Source: Agrobacterium tumefaciens (lineage in GTDB: Bacteria > Pseudomonadota > Alphaproteobacteria > Rhizobiales > Rhizobiaceae). Taken from it: a stretch of DNA of 64,000 nucleotides. A model generated the notes under the pieces. That model did no database searches and was not told the origin of the DNA. It was given only the letters and a program-made list of their open reading frames with translations. Positions 15,747 to 22,940 of this stretch are shown here, one piece after another. The DNA is taken from the NCBI RefSeq assembly GCF_005221325.1, contig NZ_CP039889.1, forward strand, positions 930,001 to 994,000. The letters are read 5' to 3'. The translations under genes and the position numbers were made by a program. Every line of letters begins with the position of its first letter. Within the stretch, counting starts at the first letter, position 1.

Positions 15747-16309
15747 TGACTGGCTCGGCCATCTATCTCGATGACGAACTGACGCCGGTTATTTCGCGGA
15801 TCGGCCTTGCCGTTGCGCATCCCGGCGAACTGACATCGGCCTTTGCCTCCTACCTCGTCTTTTCGACACAGCGCCGCTTCGAGCTGGAAACCGGCCCGGA
15901 CGGCATAAAGTGGAAGGCGCTCGCCCGCCGCACGCAGCTGAAGAAAATTCGTGGCCGGCAACGCGGCGCAAACAACATCCTGCGTGTCACCACCGCACTT
16001 TACCGCAGCATCGTTGGCCATTCCGATGAGCGCTCCGCGTCTGTCGGTTCGAACCTTGTCTATGCCCGTGTCCACCAGGAGGGCGGTGAAATCCGGATGT
16101 ACGCCCGCAGCCAGCGGGCATCGCTTGGGAAGATACGCGGAAGAACCCGGTTCGTGCCACGCGGCAAGAAAGGCTCCGAAGAAAGAAAGATCACAATCGG
16201 CGAACACACCATTACCGTGCCGGCACGCCCCTATCTCGGCTTTTCGGCCGAGGACCGCACGCGGCTTGTCGAGATCGGTCAGGACTATCTGGAAGGCAAG
16301 GCACGATGA
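15746..16309 (+). CDS. Phage virion morphogenesis protein (Mu gpG type), 187 aa
   Basis: Characteristic elements of the phage_tail_S / gpG family are present: early FASYLVFSTQRRFELETGPDG with KWKALARRT, then ILRVTTALYRSI, and a final ARPYLGFSAEDRTRLVEIGQDYL. The protein takes part in joining heads and tails. In Mu it lies between gpF and protease; here it has moved to the connector block between DUF1320 and the gp37-like gene. The stop overlaps the next ATG by four bases. Confidence 0.88.
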   Translation: MTGSAIYLDDELTPVISRIGLAVAHPGELTSAFASYLVFSTQRRFELETGPDGIKWKALARRTQLKKIRGRQRGANNILRVTTALYRSIVGHSDERSASVGSNLVYARVHQEGGEIRMYARSQRASLGKIRGRTRFVPRGKKGSEERKITIGEHTITVPARPYLGFSAEDRTRLVEIGQDYLEGKAR

Positions 16310-16722
16310 TCGAGTCAATTATCGCCCGACTTTTGGAGAACGACACACCCTTCGCGATCGCAGGCGATGCGGCCGAGCTGGCGGACGTGAAAGACCGGCC
16401 GGTCAACCTGCCAGCCGTCTACGTGTACATCTCGCATGAGAAGTCCGCGCCGAATGAGCATGTCAACATTCTGCGCCAGAGGACCGCCTTCGATGTCGCC
16501 GTCGTGATCGTCACGGAAAACCTGTCCCGAGGCGATAACGGCGCGGCCCGCGCCGACATCGAGGCGCTGAAGGCTTTCGTGCGCGGCCAGCTTCTAGGCT
16601 TTCTGCCGGCAGGCGCATCCGATCCGCTTGAGCATGTCGAGGGCGAAATTCAACAGGCGCTTAACGGTGTCGTCTGGTTCGAAGACGTGTTCACCAGCGC
16701 CTACTACCAGGAGAAACGATGA
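16306..16722 (+). CDS. Tail terminator/gp37-like protein (DUF1834-like), 138 aa
   Basis: A protein of about 140 residues with an alternating beta/alpha pattern, including PAVYVYISHEKSAPNE, QRTAFDVAVVIVTEN and a final NGVVWFEDVFTSAYYQEKR. This organisation is like the Mu gp37/DUF1834 and lambda gpU-type tail terminators that cap the tail tube. Its place between connector and tube genes supports that role. The stop overlaps the ATG of a 57-residue ORF at 16719. Confidence 0.75.
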   Translation: MIESIIARLLENDTPFAIAGDAAELADVKDRPVNLPAVYVYISHEKSAPNEHVNILRQRTAFDVAVVIVTENLSRGDNGAARADIEALKAFVRGQLLGFLPAGASDPLEHVEGEIQQALNGVVWFEDVFTSAYYQEKR

Positions 16723-16892
16723 TGGACGGCCAGGGCGGCACATACATCCGCAATCAGGACGGTTCTCTCAAACTGGTGAGCCGTACCGAACAGAAACAGT
16801 CCGCGCCAGGCGTGAGCGAAGCCACCGCCGAGGCCATCCGCAAGAACATCACCGGTTCCGGCCGGAAACCGAAGGAAAGCAACAATGGCTAA
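16719..16892 (+). CDS. Small hypothetical tail-region protein, 57 aa
   Basis: The ATG at 16719 overlaps the preceding stop and a second ATG follows immediately, so the product starts MMDG or MDG. The frame runs 57 codons to TAA at 16890-16892, overlapping the tail-tube ATG at 16885. The sequence is polar: IRNQDGSLKLVSRTEQ, then a helical middle and a Lys/Gly/Asn-rich end. Similar short proteins before the tube gene occur in related phages (recalled, not checked). Function unknown. Confidence 0.7.
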   Translation: MMDGQGGTYIRNQDGSLKLVSRTEQKQSAPGVSEATAEAIRKNITGSGRKPKESNNG

Positions 16893-17817
16893 ACGCTACT
16901 GGCGTAACCGCGCCCTCCTGGTGAAACCCGAGGTAACCTATGGCGTCGACGCCGTGCCGACCGGCGCGGCCAATGCCATGCTTGCGACCAACGTGAGCCT
17001 GGAACCGCTGCTCGGCGAAGATTTGACCCGTGACCTGGTACTGCCCAACATGGGCCATCAGGGCATCATTCTCGATGGCAACTATGCCCGCCTTTCCTAT
17101 GAGGTCGAGATTGCCGGCTCTGGCGCTGCCGGCACTGCGCCGGCCGTGGGTCCGTGCCTTCGCGCCAGCGGCTTTCAGGAAATCGTCACCGCCGCCACCA
17201 AGGTCGAATACAAGCCGGTTTCCAAGCTGTTCGAAAGCACCACGCATTATTTCAATATCGACGGCGTGAACCATGTCCTGGTCGGTACACGCGGCACCAT
17301 GACCTTCGGGCTGACGCCGCGCCAGATTCCGCGTTTCGTCTTCACCATGACCGGCCTGATCGGCACCATCGCAGACGTTGCCCTGCCTGTCGTCGATGTG
17401 ACCGATTTTCTGGCCCCGGTTCCCGTCAACGACGCCAACACCTCGGTTTCCCTGTTCGGTTACGCCGGCGCCTGCGAGGGCATCACCTTCGACCTGGCGA
17501 ACCAAATCGAGCCGCGCATGCTCATCAATTCGGAATCGATCGAGCAGACCGACCGCCAGATGACCGGCAGCGCCATCATGGAAGCGACCCATCTTGCCGA
17601 CAAGAACTGGTTCCAGATCGCCCGCTCTCACACCAAGGGCATTCTTGCCGCCCAGCATGGCACGGTTGCCGGCAACATCGTCAAGTTTGACGCGCCGGCC
17701 GTCCAGATCGGCCGCCCGACCTATGGCGAAACGCAGCGCATCATGAACAACACCCTTCCGCTGATGTTCACGCCGACGACTGCCGGCAACGACGAAATTC
17801 TGATCACCTTCGAGTGA
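16885..17817 (+). CDS. Phage tail tube protein (siphophage type), 310 aa
   Basis: The early KRYWRNRALLVKPEVTYG, the AMLATNVSLEP segment and the repeated beta-rich pattern are typical of the tail tube proteins of transposable siphophages. There is one such gene and no neighbouring sheath gene, which argues for a non-contractile tail. Many copies should stack around the tape measure to form the tube. Length is normal for the long version of this family. Fourteen bases separate its stop from the zinc-knuckle ORF. Confidence 0.85.
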   Translation: MAKRYWRNRALLVKPEVTYGVDAVPTGAANAMLATNVSLEPLLGEDLTRDLVLPNMGHQGIILDGNYARLSYEVEIAGSGAAGTAPAVGPCLRASGFQEIVTAATKVEYKPVSKLFESTTHYFNIDGVNHVLVGTRGTMTFGLTPRQIPRFVFTMTGLIGTIADVALPVVDVTDFLAPVPVNDANTSVSLFGYAGACEGITFDLANQIEPRMLINSESIEQTDRQMTGSAIMEATHLADKNWFQIARSHTKGILAAQHGTVAGNIVKFDAPAVQIGRPTYGETQRIMNNTLPLMFTPTTAGNDEILITFE

Positions 17818-17830
17818 GGATGGGGAGCCG

Positions 17831-18019
17831 ATGCGCATCTATTGCACCTATTGCGGCTCCCAGCTCCACACCTTCGAAGCCTGCCCGAAAACATGGAACG
17901 GCAGCGCAACGCGGCTTCATCTGCGCTGCGCCTATTGCGGCTCCAACAGGCACAATTACGAGGCCTGCCCGAAAATCCGAAGCCGTCCTGTCGAGGGCGG
18001 CATCATCATCCGCGACTGA
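17831..18019 (+). CDS. Tandem CCHC zinc-knuckle protein, 62 aa
   Basis: The ATG at 17831 is preceded by GGGGAG at 17822-17827. The protein has two exact C-X2-C-X4-H-X4-C zinc knuckles: Cys5-Cys8-His13-Cys18 (CTYCGSQLHTFEAC) and Cys33-Cys36-His41-Cys46 (CAYCGSNRHNYEAC). Each is followed by PK, so the protein is an internal duplication. Such knuckles bind single-stranded nucleic acid or protein in retroviral nucleocapsids and are uncommon in bacteria. It lies between tail tube and tail chaperone genes, which suggests a role in tail assembly or in binding RNA or DNA during morphogenesis. No family function is known to me. Confidence 0.85.
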   Translation: MRIYCTYCGSQLHTFEACPKTWNGSATRLHLRCAYCGSNRHNYEACPKIRSRPVEGGIIIRD

Positions 18020-18055
18020 CATTGCGCTTTTGAGGCGCGTTTAAGGGAAACTCAA

Positions 18056-18478
18056 ATGGCCTTCAAACTCTCTCAGGAACTCACCTTTCCATGGCCGGTC
18101 AAAGTGATCGAGCCCAATCCGCACATTCCCGGTGAGCTGCTCGAACAGGAGTTCATCGCGCAATTCGCACTGATCGCGCCCGAACGCGCCAAAGCTCGCG
18201 ATGCCGAGCGGCTTGCCATTCTTGAGCAGGTCACGCCCGAAACCGAGGGTGAGGAGCTGCGCAAGATCAACGAAGCTCTTCATGCTCATGATCTTCAAGC
18301 CCTGACGGACGTGTTGCGTGGCTGGGATGGCATCCTCGACGACGACGACAACGCCATCCCGTTCAATCCCGAGACGGTGGAAATCGTCCTTGCTCACACC
18401 CGCGTCAAAAATGCGCTCCTCCGGGCTTATCGAGAATCCATCTCCGAAGACAAGGCCCGCCTGGGAAACTCGAATTAG
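18056..18478 (+). CDS. Tail assembly chaperone, short form (G-like), 140 aa
   Basis: A protein of 140 residues following the tail tube gene, helical and acidic, with an early FPWPVKVIEPNPHIPGEL. Position and size are those of the lambda gpG-type chaperone that coats the tape measure during tail assembly. AAGGGA lies about ten bases before the ATG at 18056. Its last codons contain the slippery heptamer GGGAAAC (18463-18469), seven bases before the TAG at 18476-18478, so a fraction of ribosomes should make the longer GT-type fusion. Confidence 0.8.
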   Translation: MAFKLSQELTFPWPVKVIEPNPHIPGELLEQEFIAQFALIAPERAKARDAERLAILEQVTPETEGEELRKINEALHAHDLQALTDVLRGWDGILDDDDNAIPFNPETVEIVLAHTRVKNALLRAYRESISEDKARLGNSN

Positions 18479-18834
18479 TCGCTACGGCCTGGGCGCATGC
18501 CCGCCTCGGCCGAGCCGACAAGAGCAAACCAACAGCCATCGATGCCGACGCCCGAAAGCAATTCGAACAGATGGGCGTCCGTTTTGCAGCCGCACCGAAA
18601 GTTGAGGACGATATCCAGATCATGGCCAGTGCCTGGGACAGCTACATTGCCTTCCGTGCCTGCGAAACGCAGTGGCGCATGGTTATTGGCCTCTCCGGCC
18701 TGATCTGGCTCGGTCTCGATTACCCCGCCTGCAAGCTCGTCCTCGATGATATCGGCGCGCCGGCGCATATCTTTGCCGATCTCCGTTACATGGAAGGTGT
18801 CGCGCTGCGCGTTCTCAACGAGGTGGATGGCTGA
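18056..18834 (+). CDS. Tail assembly chaperone, long form by -1 frameshift (GT-like, DUF1799 C-terminus)
   Basis: Join of 18056-18469 with 18469-18834, about 259 residues. The downstream frame is open across the slippery site and has no ATG, GTG or TTG start until an internal ATG at 18571, which would cut off part of the domain. Its product resembles DUF1799 (ETQWRMVIGLSGLIWLGLDY), a family encoded just before tape measure genes. The GT form in lambda links tube protein to the tape-measure/chaperone complex. The frameshift is inferred from the heptamer GGGAAAC, the geometry and the lambda model. Confidence 0.8.
18463..18469 (+). promoter_or_regulatory. Programmed -1 ribosomal frameshift site GGGAAAC
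   Basis: In the zero frame the bases read G GGA AAC, the canonical X XXY YYZ heptamer, very close to lambda's GGGAAAG. Slipping by -1 gives GGG AAA CTC and leads into the DUF1799 frame. The zero-frame stop is seven bases downstream. Confidence 0.85.
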
Positions 18835-21242
18835 TGGCTGATCCGTTGAGAATTTCCGCCCGCATCGAGATCGACCCGAGTAAGGCGCAGCAGGGTGCGG
18901 CCGAGGCCAGCAAGGCCGTATCGTCGATCGGCGCTGCGGCCGATCAGACCGCCGAGCAGCTGGAAAAACTGAATCAGGCGGCTGGCGAAGGTCTCCGGAC
19001 GCCACTCGGTGGAACCGGTGCGGAACTCGACCGGCTGCGAGCTAAGTATAATCCGCTGTACGCGGTTATCATGCGATACAAAGAGGCCCAGCTCGAAATT
19101 CGCAGTGCCCACGCCGCTGGCGCGCTTTCCACTGATGAAATGACGGCCGCCCTTGACCGCAATCGTCGTTCCACTCTCGCAAGCATTGATGCGATCAAGG
19201 GGCGAAACAAGGCGATAACGGACGCTCCCCCCGCAAACAACAATAACAACCTGCGTTTTCAGACCACTAACCTGACCTACCAAGCGCAAGATATCTTTGC
19301 GACATCGACGACTATGCCTTGGTGGACCGTTGCCATGCAGCAGGGACCCCAGGTCGCAGGTGTCATGACCAACGTTGAAAATAAAGCCCAAGCTTTGCGC
19401 GGCGCGCTGATGGGGCTGATTTCCCCATGGTCTTTGATTTCAGTCGCGGCTGTCGGTGCCACGGCCTACGCTATTCAGTATTTTTCTACGATCGGCTCAG
19501 AAGGCGAGAAATCCAACTCACTACTAGAAGAGCAGGCCGAACTCGTACGCAACGTTGTCCGGCAATGGGGCGATGCGGTGCCGGCGCTCAAGGCGTATTC
19601 TGACGCGCTTCAGTCGGCGAAGGATGCCCAGGAACTTCTGAAAGCGACAGACCAGACCGCCGGTCAACAGTGGGAAGTTGCGCGAAAACAGGTTGCCGAT
19701 CTGAATATCGAGTTCGCGGACTTGATGACGATGATGCAATCAGCCGGCCTAGAGGCCGAATCGATAAAAGGCCTTCAGCGGTCTTGGGATGGCGTCACCG
19801 AAAGCATCAGAAAGGGCAAAACCGACACTGAAGCTATGAACAGTGTTCAGCAGGGTCTGGCGTCGGCTCTTCAGACCACCGGCGTTCCTGCGATCGGGAA
19901 TTTTTCTAAAGCCTTTAGCGACCTATCGACCACAATCGCAGGCGCAGCCCGCCAAGCGAATATTTTCCGTGAGCAGGCTTTGCAGGCGCTGTTGACCGGT
20001 CAGAATGGTCCGGACCTCAACCAGCTGTCGCCCCTGTTTACGGAAAACGGCAAGTTTGTCTCTGGCAAGGATTTCACGCCCATTAATGCGCCGGTTCCCG
20101 AAAAACGACCGCTCGTAGAGTTGTCGTATCTGCCGGGAGAGGAAAAGGAACTGAAGTCAGCGGCCCGTTCCGCCACATCCACCGCCAACGCCTACCGAGA
20201 CCTGATCAAGACGGCCGATGACCGTGTTGCCCAGATGAAGCTGGAGGCCGAGCTTGCGGGCCAGACCGGCGTTGCGGCCGACGCGCTGCGCTTCAAGCTC
20301 GATCTCCTTCAGCAGTCCGAGGAAAAGGGCCGTTCGCTTTCGTCCAAACAGGTCGAGGCGATCAACAGCCGCGTCGAGGCCTTCAAGAAATATGCCGAGG
20401 CCGCAGCATCCGCCAAACTGAAGGCCGATTTGCTGTTTGAGCGCGAGCAGCTCGGCCGCTCCTCGATGGACCAGCAGATTGCCGGCGCATTGCGCTCGTC
20501 CGGTCTGCCGGTCGATTTCGACAGCTACGAGGCCGGCCTGATCCGGACGAACTACCAGCTGCAATATGCGCGAGATCTCGCCGGCGAATTTACGTCCACC
20601 TTCTTTGACGGTCTCCGCCAGGGCGAAAGCGTCTGGGATGCTTTCGGAAACGCCGGCGTTAAAGCGCTTCAGCGCATTGCCGATACACTGATGAACGACG
20701 TTCTGAACAGCATGTTCAGCGTGTCCAGCGCATCGGGCGGTTCGGGCGGTGGTCTTTTCAGCGGCTTGCTGGGCGGGTTGGGCAGTCTGTTCGGTGGCGG
20801 TACGGGCGCTTTCCCTTCAGCGCCGGGCGGCCTCTATGCCAAGGGTGGCACCTTCCTTGACGGCATCAGCGGCTATTCCAACCGAGTAGTGAACAAACCC
20901 ACGATGTTCGCATTCGCCAAGGGCACCGGCCTGATGGGCGAAGCCGGCCCCGAGGCGATCATGCCGCTGACCCGTGATGCGTCCGGCCGCCTCGGCGTTT
21001 CTGCCGATGTTTCGCCGCTGATGTCGCCAAAGCAGGCGGCAGCAGCCAGCGCCACTGCGCAGCGCATTGAGCTTGCCATCAAACTCGGCCTGTCGGTCGA
21101 CGAAAGCGGCAACATCATCCCGATCGTCAAACAGATCGTCGCCGAGGACGCGCCGGAAATCGCAATGACCGTTGTGGAAAGCTATGACCGGGACCTGCCG
21201 AACCGCATCGCGCAGATCGACGCCGATCCGAGGTTGCGTTGA
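18834..21242 (+). CDS. Tail tape measure protein, 802 aa
   Basis: A long helical protein starting LRISARIEIDPSKAQQGAAE, followed by coiled-coil heptads, a hydrophobic segment near residues 190-220 (ALMGLISPWSLISVAAVGAT) and a Gly-rich C-terminal part. The motif GLMGEAGPEAIMPL near 700-713 is the hallmark of tape measure proteins of transposable siphophages and lambda-like phages. It sets tail length and is ejected with DNA. At 802 residues it implies a tail of moderate length. Its ATG overlaps the chaperone stop by one base, as in many siphophages. Confidence 0.92.
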   Translation: MADPLRISARIEIDPSKAQQGAAEASKAVSSIGAAADQTAEQLEKLNQAAGEGLRTPLGGTGAELDRLRAKYNPLYAVIMRYKEAQLEIRSAHAAGALSTDEMTAALDRNRRSTLASIDAIKGRNKAITDAPPANNNNNLRFQTTNLTYQAQDIFATSTTMPWWTVAMQQGPQVAGVMTNVENKAQALRGALMGLISPWSLISVAAVGATAYAIQYFSTIGSEGEKSNSLLEEQAELVRNVVRQWGDAVPALKAYSDALQSAKDAQELLKATDQTAGQQWEVARKQVADLNIEFADLMTMMQSAGLEAESIKGLQRSWDGVTESIRKGKTDTEAMNSVQQGLASALQTTGVPAIGNFSKAFSDLSTTIAGAARQANIFREQALQALLTGQNGPDLNQLSPLFTENGKFVSGKDFTPINAPVPEKRPLVELSYLPGEEKELKSAARSATSTANAYRDLIKTADDRVAQMKLEAELAGQTGVAADALRFKLDLLQQSEEKGRSLSSKQVEAINSRVEAFKKYAEAAASAKLKADLLFEREQLGRSSMDQQIAGALRSSGLPVDFDSYEAGLIRTNYQLQYARDLAGEFTSTFFDGLRQGESVWDAFGNAGVKALQRIADTLMNDVLNSMFSVSSASGGSGGGLFSGLLGGLGSLFGGGTGAFPSAPGGLYAKGGTFLDGISGYSNRVVNKPTMFAFAKGTGLMGEAGPEAIMPLTRDASGRLGVSADVSPLMSPKQAAAASATAQRIELAIKLGLSVDESGNIIPIVKQIVAEDAPEIAMTVVESYDRDLPNRIAQIDADPRLR

Positions 21243-21892
21243 TGGCCGCACCGCTTCCCCTTGCCCGTATCAACGACATTTTGCCGATCGCATCGGTCGA
21301 ATGGGACATCCAGCGCAACGACGAACTGTCGGGCGACGGCAATGGCGATCTCTGGCAGGCCGAACTGGCGGACCCGTTCTGGCGGGCGAATGTCACGCTT
21401 GGCCGTGGCCTGCATGCGGAGCTGAAGCGCGTTGCCGCCCGCATCCGGGCACTGGAAGGCGCAAAACAGTCCTTCCTTCTGGTCGACCCGCTTTCTCCGT
21501 TTCCTGCGGCTGATCCGGACGGCGCGATCGTCGCCGGTGCAAATGTCACGATCCGGGGCACCACCAACCGTTACGTCGCCCAGGTCTCCGGCCTGCCGGC
21601 GAACTACGTTTTGACCGAAGGCGACAAGCTGCAGATCGTTTATGGCACCGAGGAAGCACCGCGATATGCCTTTGTCGAAGTCTCCCAGGACGTGATCGGC
21701 ACGCTGGGCGGTATTGCCGACATCAGCGTGTTTCCGCGCCTGCCCATGTCGCTTGTGATTGGTGCAGCCGTCACGCTCGCCCGTCCGGCCTGCGCGATGA
21801 TCATCCAGCCAACCACCCACAAGCCCGGCACGGCGCGCCGATCGGTCACCGATGGCGCCGGCTTTACCGCACTCCAGAAGAAGAGAGGCTGA
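21239..21892 (+). CDS. Minor tail protein, 217 aa
   Basis: The gene directly follows the tape measure (four-base overlap). The protein is mixed alpha/beta; its first 100 residues include a WDIQRNDELSGDG then WRANVTLGRGLHAELKR pattern seen in distal tail proteins of transposable siphophages. By order it should be a distal tail or tail-tip component (lambda M/L region). No catalytic motif is visible. Confidence 0.7.
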   Translation: MMAAPLPLARINDILPIASVEWDIQRNDELSGDGNGDLWQAELADPFWRANVTLGRGLHAELKRVAARIRALEGAKQSFLLVDPLSPFPAADPDGAIVAGANVTIRGTTNRYVAQVSGLPANYVLTEGDKLQIVYGTEEAPRYAFVEVSQDVIGTLGGIADISVFPRLPMSLVIGAAVTLARPACAMIIQPTTHKPGTARRSVTDGAGFTALQKKRG

Positions 21893-21893
21893 C

Positions 21894-22517
21894 ATGAGAA
21901 ACCAACCTTTCGAAATCACCGAAATCCTCAACAACGTCAAAGACGACAGCCTGATCGACCGGAAGGCCGTCTGGATTGTCGCCAAGAACCGCCAGACCGG
22001 CGTGAAGGAAGGCCTTGGCGTCTGGAATGGCGATGAGGATGTTGGCCTGACTGTCATCGAGGGCGAGAACGGCACGACCGTGACGCGCCCCTATTATGGC
22101 GGCGGAAACTTGCTTCAGATCAGTGATATTCCCCGCGTTTCCGACTTCACCATCCAGACGGTGACGATCGACATGTCGAAGATTGCCGACATCGCCCGCA
22201 AGATCACCCGCGAATATGACGTGCACCGGGCCCATGTCGAAATCCACGACATCACCCTGCGTCCGGACACGGGCAATCCCGCCGCACCTGAAGAACCGAT
22301 TTTCATGGGCATTGTCGATGGCGCGCCAATCAAGACGCCACGCATCGGCGGACAGGGCAAAGCCACGCTGAAGATCGTTTCGGAAGTCATGCGCATGCTT
22401 GGCCGCAGCAATCCGGAAAAGTCCTCCTATGAGGCGCAGCGCCTTCGCGACGGCGATGAGTTCTATCTGTACGCCGGCCAGATCGACACCTGGGAAATTG
22501 CGTGGGGGACGAAATGA
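21894..22517 (+). CDS. Tail tip assembly protein, 207 aa
   Basis: The ATG at 21894 is preferred to an upstream frame extension to 21852 because AAGAGAGG lies at 21881-21888 and the extension overlaps the previous gene. The beta-rich protein (QTVTIDMSKIADIARKI, then VEIHDITLRPDTGNP) is like the lambda gpL / phage BR0599-type tip proteins that precede the NlpC-like gene. It lacks an obvious four-cysteine iron-sulphur motif. The following gene starts at 22514, inside its stop. Confidence 0.68.
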   Translation: MRNQPFEITEILNNVKDDSLIDRKAVWIVAKNRQTGVKEGLGVWNGDEDVGLTVIEGENGTTVTRPYYGGGNLLQISDIPRVSDFTIQTVTIDMSKIADIARKITREYDVHRAHVEIHDITLRPDTGNPAAPEEPIFMGIVDGAPIKTPRIGGQGKATLKIVSEVMRMLGRSNPEKSSYEAQRLRDGDEFYLYAGQIDTWEIAWGTK

Positions 22518-22939
22518 CCGAACTCAAGCGTCTGCCAGACTGGAGACGGCAATTCGAAACCGCGATCGACGACATCAAGGCAAAGCCGTTTGCCTGGTAC
22601 GATCACGATTGCGGCCCCGGCCTTGCCGGCCGCCTCGTGAAAGCACAGACCGGCGTTGACATGACCGGCTTTGCCGTCGGCCGCTATCATGACGCCGCCA
22701 GCGCTGCCCGTCTTGTCCGCGAACTCGGTTTCGAGACGCTCGGCGCACTGGTCGCCTCGATGCTGCCGATCATCCATCCGAGTGAGGCCCGTGTGGGCGA
22801 TATCGCCGCCATCGATGTCGGCGGCCCGATCGGCCATGCGCTCGGCGTCGTCAACGGCGAACGCATCTTCGTTCTCGGCGAAACCGGAATCGGCACGGTC
22901 GATCTGCTCGACGCTGCCATGTGCTTCAAGGTGGGTTAG
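22514..22939 (+). CDS. DUF6950/NlpC-P60-like tail protein, 141 aa
   Basis: ATG at 22514 overlaps the previous stop and follows GGGGG at 22504-22508. The sequence HDCGPGLAGRLVKAQTGVD places a cysteine in the position of the NlpC/P60-like nucleophile, and a later GPIGHALGVV carries a candidate histidine. Such proteins are carried in the tail tip (lambda gpK region) and open the cell wall during DNA entry. The family is shorter than true NlpC/P60 and catalysis is not proven. Next gene begins one base after its stop. Confidence 0.78.
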   Translation: MTELKRLPDWRRQFETAIDDIKAKPFAWYDHDCGPGLAGRLVKAQTGVDMTGFAVGRYHDAASAARLVRELGFETLGALVASMLPIIHPSEARVGDIAAIDVGGPIGHALGVVNGERIFVLGETGIGTVDLLDAAMCFKVG

Positions 22940-22940
22940 A

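Noticed and set aside
18571..18834. DUF1799 as a separate gene starting at ATG 18571
   Set aside because: There is no ribosome binding site, part of the domain would be lost, and the slippery heptamer upstream explains expression better as a fusion.
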